From contig NZ_RXNW01000011.1 of NCBI RefSeq assembly GCF_004283175.1, positions 1 through 64,000 of the forward strand: a stretch of DNA of 64,000 bases. Reading direction: 5' to 3'. Both the position numbers and the translations under genes were made by a program. Positions 45,889 to 55,460 of this stretch are shown in pieces. The stretch is from Legionella longbeachae (GTDB taxonomy: Bacteria > Pseudomonadota > Gammaproteobacteria > Legionellales > Legionellaceae). Within the stretch, counting starts at the first letter, position 1. Each line of letters begins with the position of its first letter. Under the pieces are notes generated by a model. The model had not been told where the DNA came from, searched no databases, and saw nothing but the letters and a program-made list of their open reading frames with translations.

Positions 45889-46830
45889 TTATGGCCTAAA
45901 ATTTTCTTGGGTATTTGATAAAATCTCAAAAAAAACACCCATATTTTTTCTTTCCCTCTCAAGAAAATCCATAAACCCATTATATATTTTTTCATCACCA
46001 AATTGAGGGTCGGTAACGACAAACTGTCCATGATGCTTTTTGCCTAACAATGTATGAAGTACTCCTGTATTTATCACAATAAGCATGGTTATTCCTTCAG
46101 GAAAATCGGCTTCGCTTAATTCTGTAAGCGTTAATTTTTTTCTTACAGGGACATTTTTCTTGAACAATGAATAGAGTGAGGTGATCATCATATCTCTTGA
46201 ATACTTATTTCGTACCGATTTAGATAACTCTTTTATTTCAATACCAACTACATTGAGATGATGTTTTTGGAAGTAGGCGACAATCTTTTCTGGGGATGCA
46301 ACTTTGCCTGGCTCTAGCCAAATTTGTTTATATATTTCTAGTTCCTTACTCGGAGTATAATTACTTTGATCAATATACCCTCTTTCAAGAAGTATCCTTA
46401 ATATTGCCCTTGCAGTACAAGAATTTTTAAATTTTTGCTTATCTATCAAGGGCTCAATATCGTCAAGTTTGGCTTTTAGTTTAGGGTTACTGAGTACGAA
46501 GTTTACAATTTCGTCAGCAGTTACTGTTAATTTGAGGAAGCTTTTATTATCAAGCATATTAATAAAATCTTCTGAGGTAAGAAGCAATTTTATGGTATCT
46601 GGGGAAACGTGCCTCATTGATCCTAATGTAATAATTCCTTCAATAGGCTTATGATGAGCTCCATGAATTTTTTTAAATTTATTTACGAATTTTACCAAAG
46701 TATCTTTATTGATTGCGATATCTGCATCCTCACCAAAACTAAAATCAATACTTTGATATATATTTTGGCTGTATTCAATATCACTAAGCGTCACATCTGG
46801 AAATTGTGCTGCTGTAATATTTAAAAACAT
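45889..46830 (-). CDS. Papain-like cysteine-protease candidate, effector-like
   Basis: A 313-residue protein without a signal peptide. FKNSCTARAILRILLE places a Cys138 at a helix start, as in papain-fold enzymes. Further on, MLIVINTGVLHTLLGKKHHG and QFVVTDPQFGD give His259 and Asp274 in the C39/papain-like order strand-His-strand-Asp-Pro. This would be a Cys-His-Asp triad, but the family is not identified. It is divergent from another effector-like gene. Confidence 0.6.
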   Translation of the reverse strand: MFLNITAAQFPDVTLSDIEYSQNIYQSIDFSFGEDADIAINKDTLVKFVNKFKKIHGAHHKPIEGIITLGSMRHVSPDTIKLLLTSEDFINMLDNKSFLKLTVTADEIVNFVLSNPKLKAKLDDIEPLIDKQKFKNSCTARAILRILLERGYIDQSNYTPSKELEIYKQIWLEPGKVASPEKIVAYFQKHHLNVVGIEIKELSKSVRNKYSRDMMITSLYSLFKKNVPVRKKLTLTELSEADFPEGITMLIVINTGVLHTLLGKKHHGQFVVTDPQFGDEKIYNGFMDFLERERKNMGVFFEILSNTQENFRP

Positions 46831-47002
46831 AGGAGTTAAACCTTAGCAATAGAGAGCTTTATTTACTTGATTATAGATCATTATGATTTGTCGGCCCGCA
46901 ATATCAAATTTCAATAAAAACGTGCACGTATATTTGCAGTAATATTTCATTAAATTAGCAGCGGGTGAAATATCTGTTATTTATGAATGAGAAGCCCGTT
47001 TT

Positions 47003-47022
47003 ATTAATACTTGCTTAAGGTG
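47003..47022 (+). promoter_or_regulatory. Candidate PmrA-type direct repeat
   Basis: ATTAATACT-TG-CTTAAGGTG shows two TTAA-containing half-sites with 11-base spacing in the divergent promoter region, 82 bases before ATG 47104. A TATTAT -10 candidate follows. Match to the PmrA consensus is partial. Confidence 0.3.
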
Positions 47023-47103
47023 GTTGTATTATTATTGGTAATAATTGGCTTATTTTGCTCATGCTGAGTAAGATATTTTTTTGAATTAAATAGGAGACGT
47101 ACC

Positions 47104-48507
47104 ATGAGTTTCGAAATATATAAAGAAAATTTTAAAAAATTTTTTCTTGCTCACATAGAAACGCACTTACGATCTCCGTTAGATACAAGCCCAACTGCAA
47201 AAAAAAACCAACCTTATAACGTCATCGAACACAGTAAAAGCAAAACAGCTGGTGAGTTTTCCCGCATACTCGATGAGTTTAAAATTCCCTTGCCCACTTA
47301 TGAAAATTTTAAGGAGTATGTGCAAGAACCCAATAGCATAGGTACATATATGCAATCTTTGCTCGATGCGGTTCTACCTGGGGTTTTAAATGAAGATAAA
47401 ACTGCCTTAAATCAAAAATTGATTGACGCAATTAATCACCAAAATAAAGATAATTACAAAAAAATGCTGGGGAAAGCAAATAATGATCCTCAACTCATTG
47501 CAAAACTATTTATCCAGGCAATATTTATTGGTTACAGCCAACAAATGTTAGATAGTTTGGAAGAAAATGACAAATTATCGTGGTTTAATAAAGAAGCAGC
47601 AGAGTTTACGTTTATAACGAATTATGTGACGATTGATGGGCTTTGTGAATCGGTACGGAAGCCTATCACTTTAGATCAAGAACAACTAATACTCAGTATA
47701 GGCAGTTTAAAGAATATATATAATGAGAATAATACAATAACTGATGATTTAGAACGTGCTCAAATGTTTTTAGCAATTAATCCTCTAAAAGCACTTGAGG
47801 CGTATTTAAGGGCTATAGAACTTGCATTAGACGATGAGAATTTTAATAAACTATCCAATGAGCAGGTTCAATTATTGTTTAAAATACTTAATGAAGATAT
47901 TTTTTTAATCAAATATGGGCAACTCTTAGAGACTCGAATCGAGTATCTCAAGTCTTATATTGAATTAGGTAAAACCAATCCCCAAAATCCCGAAGTAAAT
48001 CATGCGGTCAAGAACCTTTTAACTACCGTCAAGAAGCTCAAGGAGAATGGTGACATAAGTACGAGTGATTTGCCAAGAATAACTAAATATTTAAAAGATA
48101 CAACGACCTTAATTAACAATCCTGATAGCACAGATGCCTTGAAGCAGCATAATAGTAATATAAAAGATGCATTTGGAAAGAACCGACCATGGGGACCAAT
48201 AGTAGGGGGCGCGTTGCTATGTATCGCGGGTATTCTGTTAGTTGCTGCCTCTATTGCAATCACGGTGCTTACCTTTGGTGTGTCCTCGCCGCTTACCCTC
48301 CCAACTGCAGCTGTTGGCGGAATCATGACTGCTGCGGGGATTGCTATGACAGCCGGAGTCGCTGTAGGTTTAGCAGCCACGGTGGGTATTGGTGTTGGTG
48401 TTGCAAGTAAAGCAGGTATTTTTGCCCATAGTGCTGCAAAAGGCCCTATCGCTAATGCAATGGAAGAAGTTAGTAGCAGTATAGAAAAAAGCATGAAACA
48501 AGTTTAA
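47104..48507 (+). CDS. Effector-like protein with a C-terminal membrane hairpin
   Basis: A 467-residue protein with AGGAGACG upstream. The first ~360 residues are polar and helical. Residues ~365-445 form two or three Gly/Ala-rich hydrophobic segments (GPIVGGALLCIAGILLVAAS, GIMTAAGIAMTAGVAVGLAA) with a short polar tail (SSSIEKSMKQV). This layout resembles Legionella effectors anchored in host organelle membranes. No enzymatic domain seen. Confidence 0.65.
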   Translation: MSFEIYKENFKKFFLAHIETHLRSPLDTSPTAKKNQPYNVIEHSKSKTAGEFSRILDEFKIPLPTYENFKEYVQEPNSIGTYMQSLLDAVLPGVLNEDKTALNQKLIDAINHQNKDNYKKMLGKANNDPQLIAKLFIQAIFIGYSQQMLDSLEENDKLSWFNKEAAEFTFITNYVTIDGLCESVRKPITLDQEQLILSIGSLKNIYNENNTITDDLERAQMFLAINPLKALEAYLRAIELALDDENFNKLSNEQVQLLFKILNEDIFLIKYGQLLETRIEYLKSYIELGKTNPQNPEVNHAVKNLLTTVKKLKENGDISTSDLPRITKYLKDTTTLINNPDSTDALKQHNSNIKDAFGKNRPWGPIVGGALLCIAGILLVAASIAITVLTFGVSSPLTLPTAAVGGIMTAAGIAMTAGVAVGLAATVGIGVGVASKAGIFAHSAAKGPIANAMEEVSSSIEKSMKQV

Positions 48508-48827
48508 AACACTTTTGCTCCTGCCTGTATTCCCCATAATCTTGGCGTATGGGCAAGGATGCTCCCTCTCCAAAGTACGTCTATGCTGTATTATGCTCAA
48601 TATCAGTAAGTAACTTCTCTAACATGTCGGCCATGCATTAGAACAAAATGCAAATGAAAAGTCTTTGCTTTATTGACTCATGCAAGTATCACCAAATTAT
48701 CAAAAAATTGAAGTTAACATCTTTACTCGGCTCTCTAGGGATTACTGTAACAAGAAGCACGCTTGAATTATTACCAAATTGAATATAAAATGATCTTCTT
48801 GTTGTGAAATTAATCTTTTTGTAAGTT
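48508..48827. other. Intergenic region upstream of cca
   Basis: I see no gene. It should contain the cca promoter, and the cca start codon at 48828 has only a weak ribosome binding site. Confidence 0.4.
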
Positions 48828-49976
48828 ATGAAAATTTATTTAGTAGGCGGCGCAGTGCGTGACAAATTACTTGGTTTTGCTCCCAAAGATAACGATTGGC
48901 TTGTTGTAGGGGGAACTCGGGATGAAATGCTGAAACTTGGTTATAAACCAGTACCGAATAACCACGGAACAAGCGAATTCCCTGTATTTTTGCATCCTGA
49001 GACCAAAGAAGAATATGCACTTGCCCGTCTTGAAGAACGAACAGGCTATGGGCATGGTGGTTTTGAATTCGATACATCTTCTTCGATTACTATAGTAGAC
49101 GATTTAAAAAGGCGAGACCTGACAATCAATGCTATGGCTTTCCCAGTTGAGGATGAAAAAATGGGTGAATTAATTGATCCTTACAATGGAAAGGTTGATT
49201 TGGAAAACCGTATACTCCGGCATATATCACCTGCATTCATTGACGATCCTCTACGATTAATACGTACTGCGCGCTTTGCTGCTTGTTTGGGATTTGAAGT
49301 AGCTGCAGAAACAATGGAACTCATGACCCAAATGGTTATTGAGGGCAAAGTCAGTGAACTAAGAAATGAAAGGATTTGGATGGAAATGGAGCGGGCAATT
49401 AAGGGGCCTCATCCAGAAAAATTTTTCGATGTCTTGAAAAAGTGCAGCGCAGATCGTATTTTATTTCCTTATATAAAAACACCGGGTCCTGGTATCAATG
49501 CCATGCAACGAGCTGCGGATCATAAAAATTCGGCTCCTGTTCGTTTTGCTGCGTTAATGCTTGATCTGACTCAAGAAGAAGTAACTAAATTTTGTAAACA
49601 ATTTAACTTATCAAACCAATACCGCGATTTGGCATTATTAGCAATTAAAAATTTGCCACAGTTCCAACGTTTATCTGAACTGGATGCACCAGAGATCTTG
49701 ATTTTATTGACAAATATGGGGGCTTTTCAAAACAAGGAGCGTTTCAACGAGTGCTTACATGTCTTTGGACGTTATACCCAGGAACCGGGCTATGTTGAAA
49801 AAATACGTAATGCTTTTCATGCAGCAACATCTATTAACACTAAAGAGCTGGCTTCGAAATATATAGGCCATGAAATCACGAGAAGAATTAAAATATTGCG
49901 TATTGAAGCAATTCAACAAGGTATGAATTTTGAGTTAGAGGGACATAACCTGGATATTTGCAACCTGGATAAATAA
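48828..49976 (+). CDS. cca: CCA tRNA nucleotidyltransferase
   Basis: A 382-residue class II nucleotidyltransferase. The head domain has YLVGGAVRDKLLG, the DxD pair in PKDNDWLVVGG and RRDLTINAMAFP; the neck carries DDPLRLIRTARFAAC and ERIWMEMERA. It adds or repairs the 3' CCA of tRNAs using CTP and ATP. An HD phosphohydrolase domain of the longer E. coli protein (412 aa) is not obvious, which is normal in shorter homologues. Confidence 0.96.
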   Translation: MKIYLVGGAVRDKLLGFAPKDNDWLVVGGTRDEMLKLGYKPVPNNHGTSEFPVFLHPETKEEYALARLEERTGYGHGGFEFDTSSSITIVDDLKRRDLTINAMAFPVEDEKMGELIDPYNGKVDLENRILRHISPAFIDDPLRLIRTARFAACLGFEVAAETMELMTQMVIEGKVSELRNERIWMEMERAIKGPHPEKFFDVLKKCSADRILFPYIKTPGPGINAMQRAADHKNSAPVRFAALMLDLTQEEVTKFCKQFNLSNQYRDLALLAIKNLPQFQRLSELDAPEILILLTNMGAFQNKERFNECLHVFGRYTQEPGYVEKIRNAFHAATSINTKELASKYIGHEITRRIKILRIEAIQQGMNFELEGHNLDICNLDK

Positions 49977-50061
49977 AAAAGTCCTGAAAATATTCTTTTT
50001 ATACATCTTATTGTTTTCATTTTAATCTTTTCAGAACTAATTCACCTGGATAAAAACGAAA

Positions 50062-50775
50062 CTATTCAGGTGTAAATTCCGGCAACTCATAAATATTTAA
50101 TCCCATTTCTATCTCTGCAATTTGGGAAACAATGCCCTCAAAGCCACTTTTTCCAAAAAGCTTATGTTCTTCAGCTTCAAATTGCTCACCCATTTCTTTA
50201 TATTCGCTATCCGAAACAATATTTCTAAGTGCTGGAAATAGGACTGTATCCTCTCTTGCTGCATGCGGTTCGTACATATTAATGAATTGAAATAGAATAT
50301 TAACCAACTCTTTATTATGTGATTTAAATTGTCTTGGTTTAGAAAATTCCAATACAGTATCAGTTAATTTTCGTCCCACCTGATGTTGTGTTTTTAGTGT
50401 GCTTACCAGAGTAATTAATTGGCCTTCTTTTTCAAAACGAGGAAATATAAAATTTTCTTCGAGCTTTTCGTGATAGTTCTCAATGAAACTCCGAATTATA
50501 GCAGCTGATTTGTTAATGATGGCCGGATTTAACTCCTGCCCTTCATTTATCCGATGAATCGCTTGGCGATAAATAAGAATGATGCGTCGCAAAACACCAT
50601 GTTCTCTCATTAAATCTTCATCTGGGGTAATATCTCCTCCTTTATTTAGGCTGGCAATTTTTTCTCCAGCACCAAATAGGGATTTTGTGAGCAAGGGTCC
50701 GGTTATTAGCACCCCTCCAAGAATTAGCCCCACTTTTTTAAGAAAATCTCTTCGACTTAATAATTCTGATGACAT
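50062..50775 (-). CDS. Hemerythrin-domain protein with Tat signal
   Basis: A 237-residue protein. The N-terminus SRRDFLKK plus a hydrophobic stretch is a Tat signal, predicting folded export. The body is a hemerythrin HHE four-helix bundle: LMREHGVLRR, NYHEKLEENFIFPRFE, LKTQHQVGRK and YEPHAAREDTVLFPAL provide His/Glu ligands for a di-iron site. It may bind oxygen or NO in the periplasm. It is transcribed divergently from the permease at 50918. Confidence 0.85.
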   Translation of the reverse strand: MSSELLSRRDFLKKVGLILGGVLITGPLLTKSLFGAGEKIASLNKGGDITPDEDLMREHGVLRRIILIYRQAIHRINEGQELNPAIINKSAAIIRSFIENYHEKLEENFIFPRFEKEGQLITLVSTLKTQHQVGRKLTDTVLEFSKPRQFKSHNKELVNILFQFINMYEPHAAREDTVLFPALRNIVSDSEYKEMGEQFEAEEHKLFGKSGFEGIVSQIAEIEMGLNIYELPEFTPE

Positions 50776-50917
50776 AATGTTCCCTCCTTGAAATTAAAAT
50801 ACCTTATTTTTGTAGGCATAAGATCTTATGTGAAACAAATATTCTAAAATTAATTGTTTTTAATGATTTTCAACATTAGGTTTTTTGATAATTAATTAAA
50901 AATTTTAGGGTGGGTGG

Positions 50918-52147
50918 ATGCCAATAGCGGTTCTTATTCTCTTAATAGTTTTAGTTGCTATTGCATTGCGACATCTTGTTAAAATGCCCATCCCCATATG
51001 GGGATTCATGACTATAGGCGCCTTAGCATCCATTTTATTTCAACAAATATCACCCTTGCGGGCACTTTCTGCTATTGAGCCTGATGTGATGTTTTATTTG
51101 TTTGGAATGTTTTTGATTTGCCAGGCAGCAGAAGAAAGTGGTTATTTGGAGCGTGTAACGGATCGTATTTTTTTTCGTGCGGTAACAGGAAAACACGCTT
51201 TGTTAGTTATTGTATTTGTTCTTGGTTTCAGCGCTGCTTTATTGATGAATGATACCATTGCTATTGTGGGTACACCTATTATTTTACAATTAGGCAAATC
51301 CCAAAAACATATAACCAAACCCCTGCTCTTTGCTTTGGCATTTGCAATTACTATCGGTAGTGTTATAAGTCCAATAGGTAATCCACAAAATTTACTTATT
51401 GCGGTACAGGGGGGATTGTCATCCCCATTTCTGAAGTTTGTTAAGACGTTGATAATTCCAACCTTAATTAATCTCATTGTGACTTATTTCTTTATTTATT
51501 TTATTTATAAGCACACTTTAAACAAACCCATCGAGAAGCCAGTCCCCGGGCCAATTAAGTATTATCCAATGATAATACTTGTGAAAATAAGCCTGGTGCT
51601 TATGTTGTTCTTGGTATTTGCTAAAATAATCACGGATGTGATGCATACCTCTTTGCATATTAATTTTAGTTATATTGCTCTAATTGCAGCGGTACCGATT
51701 TTACTTTGCAAGCAAAGATGGATTTTATTAAAGCAGCTGGATTGGGGGACATTACTTTTTTTTGCAAGTACGTTTATACTAATACAAAGCGTATGGGATA
51801 GCGGTTTTTTTCAAACCACTATCAATCAATTTCACCTCACGGTAACACAAATTCCAGCGATTTTATTCATTAGTTTAATTTTTAGCCAATTTCTTTCCAA
51901 TGTTCCTTTAGTCGCTTTGTATCTGCCTTTATTAATAAACCACCATGCAGCTGATTCCCAGTACCTTGCATTAGCAGCAGGAAGTACAATTGCAGGGAAT
52001 CTATCGATAATAGGTGCTGCAAGTAACATTATCATTATCCAAAGTATTGAGAAACGAGGAATGAAAGGATTTGGATTTTTTGAATTTATAAAAGTTGGTG
52101 TTCCACTAACTGCAGTGAACATGTTAATTTATACTTGCTTTCTTTGA
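50918..52147 (+). CDS. SLC13/ArsB-NhaD-type membrane transporter
   Basis: A 409-residue protein with about eleven helices. Conserved stretches are ALLMNDTIAIVGTPIILQLG, GSVISPIGNPQNLLIAVQGG and FLSNVPLVALYLPLLI, SIIGAASNIIIIQ in the second half. The GNPQN/GAASN pair is typical of ion-transporter superfamily members (arsenite, citrate, Na+/H+). Substrate unknown. Confidence 0.83.
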   Translation: MPIAVLILLIVLVAIALRHLVKMPIPIWGFMTIGALASILFQQISPLRALSAIEPDVMFYLFGMFLICQAAEESGYLERVTDRIFFRAVTGKHALLVIVFVLGFSAALLMNDTIAIVGTPIILQLGKSQKHITKPLLFALAFAITIGSVISPIGNPQNLLIAVQGGLSSPFLKFVKTLIIPTLINLIVTYFFIYFIYKHTLNKPIEKPVPGPIKYYPMIILVKISLVLMLFLVFAKIITDVMHTSLHINFSYIALIAAVPILLCKQRWILLKQLDWGTLLFFASTFILIQSVWDSGFFQTTINQFHLTVTQIPAILFISLIFSQFLSNVPLVALYLPLLINHHAADSQYLALAAGSTIAGNLSIIGAASNIIIIQSIEKRGMKGFGFFEFIKVGVPLTAVNMLIYTCFL

Positions 52148-52316
52148 AGACGTATTATGAAAATCATTAAATTTAATGATTTTTTATCTCGGGTACTTTT
52201 ACCGAGTAATTGTGACGCAATACGCCTGTAATCCTAACAAAAAACTTGAGCTATTGTTTGATTGCATTGTACTATCAATCATTTAATGTAGCTTGCTTCA
52301 AATAAAGGAATTAAAC

Positions 52317-53627
52317 ATGATAAAAAGGATGTTATTGATAGGTATCGCTTTTCTCTTACTCTACGGACAATCAAGTTGGGCAGAAAACAAGGACTCAAGT
52401 ATTCGCCCTGGAAATTTTTTTAAAGTTTCTGCTTACGTAGACACATTAACCATCACTACCGTGACTCCGAATTGGACTTACCCTAAAGCTGGAATACAAA
52501 TATTGACTCCAGGATATACTGTGGCACATATGAGTCCAGGTAATAATGGTTATTATCTTTTTTCTGTTAGTGATACAGTTCCTGCGAACCTTACGCTTAT
52601 AGGTGCACCGGGACCAGTCAGTATCAAGCTCTGTTTAAATGGTGTGGGTTCTGGTACCAGTTGTGAGATTTTGACGGTTGCTCTTACGAAGCAAAAATAC
52701 GCATATGTGGCATCGGGTTTCAATCAGGTTGTATATAAATGTCATGTAAATTCTGATGGTACATTGTACGGATGCGGGCCTGCACATCCCGTGGGGGTTC
52801 CTGGCTGGGTTCCTGAATCCATAGCTTTTGCAACGGTGAATGGTATTCAATACGCTTATGTTGCATCCTGGCCCAATGGTATTGTCTATCAGTGTACTTT
52901 AAATGCAGAAGGTTCATTTGATATCTGTAATGCGTTAACCCCGACAGGAGCTGTTTATGCATATGCAGCTGGGATAACCTTTGCAACAATTAGTGGTATT
53001 CAGTACGCGTACGTATCGGATGATTTTGCCAAAGTATATCGATGTAGTTTAAAAAGTGATGGGACTTTTAATGCCTGCGCGCCTACGACGCCGGCTACTT
53101 CAACCCTTGGCTGGATGCCTGTATCTACAACTTTTGCGACTATAGGTGGGGTTCAATTTGCTTATGTAGCAAGTGATACGGGAGATGTATATCGATGCAG
53201 TTTAAATTTCGGTGGTTCTACAAATGGCACATTTAATACCTGTACTGTTATTACACCTGCTTCTGGAGCACCTAACTGGTTGCCTAAATCAATAACTTTT
53301 GCGACCTTTGATACGAATCTGTATGCTTATGTCTCCGATGATAATGGTGATGTATTTCGATGCAGCTTAAATCTTGATGGAACATTTAATGTGTGCTCAG
53401 AAACACCAGGTCCTGGAGCATATGACTGGAGCCCAAGAACAGTAGCTTTTGAAACTTTCGGTGGAACCCAATATGCTTATGTAGCAGATTTTGGCACTGC
53501 TATTTCATTATACGGTGATGTATATCGATGTACTTTAAATGCAGAAGGTAAGTTTACCAAGTGTGCTCCTACCCCTGTTTCTGGAGTGGCTCCTGGGATT
53601 AACCTATGGTGGGTGGCGTTTAATTAA
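52317..53627 (+). CDS. Secreted six-repeat propeller-like protein
   Basis: A 436-residue protein from ATG 52317 (AAAGGAA upstream) with a signal peptide ending in SSWA. Residues ~25-125 form an Ig-like or beta-rich domain. The rest contains six ~45-50-residue repeats, each with Y(A)YV-x-(D)-VYRCSLN-x-DGTFN-x-C and an IxFATxxGxQ end, for example VYRCSLKSDGTFNAC. Each repeat has paired cysteines. A six-bladed beta-propeller is likely. Function unknown; surface binding is plausible. Confidence 0.72.
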   Translation: MIKRMLLIGIAFLLLYGQSSWAENKDSSIRPGNFFKVSAYVDTLTITTVTPNWTYPKAGIQILTPGYTVAHMSPGNNGYYLFSVSDTVPANLTLIGAPGPVSIKLCLNGVGSGTSCEILTVALTKQKYAYVASGFNQVVYKCHVNSDGTLYGCGPAHPVGVPGWVPESIAFATVNGIQYAYVASWPNGIVYQCTLNAEGSFDICNALTPTGAVYAYAAGITFATISGIQYAYVSDDFAKVYRCSLKSDGTFNACAPTTPATSTLGWMPVSTTFATIGGVQFAYVASDTGDVYRCSLNFGGSTNGTFNTCTVITPASGAPNWLPKSITFATFDTNLYAYVSDDNGDVFRCSLNLDGTFNVCSETPGPGAYDWSPRTVAFETFGGTQYAYVADFGTAISLYGDVYRCTLNAEGKFTKCAPTPVSGVAPGINLWWVAFN

Positions 53628-53660
53628 CTGGAGCCTGCATTTTATGAGCTGAACATTTGT

Positions 53661-53678
53661 CCCGGGTTAGTGCCCGGG
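53661..53678. terminator. GC-rich hairpin
   Basis: CCCGGG-TTAGTG-CCCGGG follows the propeller-like gene by about 35 bases. GGTTAATTTGTTCTGTT follows, giving only a loose T-rich tail. Confidence 0.5.
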
Positions 53679-53882
53679 GTTAATTTGTTCTGTTCATGGC
53701 AATTCACTTTCGTTCAAGAAGACAAAAAAAATAGATGTAATAGGGTAACTGTTTAACCCGGTTTGATGACCTAATGTTTGTAGGATCCAGTGATGATTCT
53801 AAATCCCGACGAATATGCTACGGGACAAAGGGTGATGTTTTAGCAGTTGCTGGAAATAAACTTTCTATAAATGGAGTTCCAA

Positions 53883-54860
53883 ATGAAAAAAGTAGTTGGT
53901 TGTATGCTCTTTTTAAGTGCGTTTTCTTCATGGGCTATCACTCGTGGTATCAATTACGATCCAGCGCACAGCAAAGTCTACACAGATGCACAGATACAAA
54001 ATAATATCCAGACTATGAAAAATGAAATTACAAAAGATTTTCAGACAGCAAAGAAGAATGGATTTACCGTTGTTAAAACATTTTATTCCATAGTCTCCAC
54101 TGTAAATGGGAAAAGCACCGCAACTATAGCGGACATAGCTTGTCCTATGGGTTTAAAATTGCAGTTAGGTGTTTATGAATTTGATCCCGCTCATGATAAT
54201 TGTGCCGGTTGGTGTGATATCGCTAGAGCACAACAGGTTCAAGCTGCCATTGACAGTTTCAATAAATACGGCAGTAATTGCATTATCGGAATTGTTGTAG
54301 GAAATGAAGATATTTACAACTGGGATTTTACTATACCCAATGATCTGGTACAGCAGCACATTTCTGAGGATCTTGGCAAGATTAGAGACCGCGTAGCTCC
54401 TTCGGCACGGCTCTCTACAGCACAGCAGGACGGCGCACTTTTAAAGCTTGCTACAAACGATCCCTATGGAATCATTCCTAAATTAGATTTTGTAGGTGCC
54501 AATATTTATCCTTATTGGTCACCAGAACAGCCTGATTTTCCTGCTCCTTCACAAAAACAGTTCTATGACAGATATAATGCTGTTAAAGCTGCCTATGCTC
54601 AAACTGTGGTCGTTACTGAAGAGGGATGGCCTAGCCAGTATAACTTTAAGCAAAATCCTCATGCCACTTTACCCAAGGAGCGAAGCTATTACTCATGGTG
54701 GAAGAATAGAGCTACTGGTGCCGGAGGTGTGGCGAAGGATACATTTGATTCCTATTATTTCGCTTTATACGACAAACAGCCCATTGACGGAGATGCGAAC
54801 AACTTTTTTGGATTATGTACTTACAATAGAGGAAATAAAGTACTCACCGCCTGTAATTAA
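53883..54860 (+). CDS. Secreted glycoside hydrolase family 17 (beta-1,3-glucanase-like)
   Basis: A 325-residue protein from ATG 53883 with a signal peptide (cleavage after SSWA). The (beta/alpha)8 fold of GH17 is indicated by RGINYDPAHSK at the N-terminus, GIVVGNED with acid/base Glu142, DFVGANIYPYW and VVVTEEGWPS with nucleophile Glu246. GH17 enzymes cleave or transfer beta-1,3-glucan of fungal, oomycete and plant or algal walls. Next to a secreted propeller-like gene; both could process environmental or host glucan. Confidence 0.88.
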   Translation: MKKVVGCMLFLSAFSSWAITRGINYDPAHSKVYTDAQIQNNIQTMKNEITKDFQTAKKNGFTVVKTFYSIVSTVNGKSTATIADIACPMGLKLQLGVYEFDPAHDNCAGWCDIARAQQVQAAIDSFNKYGSNCIIGIVVGNEDIYNWDFTIPNDLVQQHISEDLGKIRDRVAPSARLSTAQQDGALLKLATNDPYGIIPKLDFVGANIYPYWSPEQPDFPAPSQKQFYDRYNAVKAAYAQTVVVTEEGWPSQYNFKQNPHATLPKERSYYSWWKNRATGAGGVAKDTFDSYYFALYDKQPIDGDANNFFGLCTYNRGNKVLTACN

Positions 54861-54888
54861 TGTTCTCAAATAAATCCAAATGGTTCCT

Positions 54889-54933
54889 CCCGTATTGCGT
54901 TGTGTAATACGGGTTATAAAATTTTTATTTTTT
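54889..54933 (+). terminator. Rho-independent terminator
   Basis: CCCGTATT-GCGTTGTGT-AATACGGG (54889-54913) followed by TTATAAAATTTTTATTTTTT, directly after the GH17 gene. This is a good intrinsic terminator. Confidence 0.75.
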
Positions 54934-54987
54934 CCGATTCATATTACTTTCCTGGAGGAAATGAGCACAACGTTATAAAATGCAGTT

Positions 54988-55365
54988 ATGACTAACCGCT
55001 TAGGTCTTTGTACAAAAATGATTTCAATGTTTGCAATACCCAATTGTGATACTGTAAAAAAAGCTCGTCTCTTCCTGGAGAGAAACAAAATAGACTATGA
55101 GTTTATCGATTTCAAAAAAGTTCCCCCCACAAAAACACAAATAAAAGCATGGAGTGATTATTCAGGCGAATTACCTGTCAATAAAAAAGGAATGACGTAC
55201 CGAAAATATAAAGATCATTATGAAGCATTAAGCCTTCCCGAAAAAATAGATTTTATTATCGCAAATTCCTCACTTATCAAACGACCTGTCCTAATGGAAA
55301 ATGACAAAACACTGGCAGTCGGTTTTAATGAACAACAATATAAAGAACTCTTTATGAAGATCTAA
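54988..55365 (+). CDS. ArsC/YffB-family thioredoxin-fold protein
   Basis: A 125-residue protein; MISMFAIPNCDTVKKARLFL at 55018 matches the usual start of YffB/ArsC-type proteins, so the first ten residues may be untranslated. The single active Cys lies in PNCDT, and RKYKDHYEALS, IKRPVLMEND are family-typical. Members reduce small disulfides with glutathione; true arsenate reductase activity is uncertain without an ars context. Confidence 0.85.
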   Translation: MTNRLGLCTKMISMFAIPNCDTVKKARLFLERNKIDYEFIDFKKVPPTKTQIKAWSDYSGELPVNKKGMTYRKYKDHYEALSLPEKIDFIIANSSLIKRPVLMENDKTLAVGFNEQQYKELFMKI

Positions 55366-55460
55366 ACTTGATTGGAGGGGAATATTGGCCAGGGATAGTG
55401 CTAGTGGCCTGTCCCCCACAGCTAATTATTCTAGGTTCCCCGCCAAATAATGTATTTTAT

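Noticed and set aside
48000-48494. 164-codon minus frame with Ala/Pro-rich sequence
   Set aside because: It is the reverse of the hydrophobic Gly/Ala segments of the plus-strand gene at 47104.
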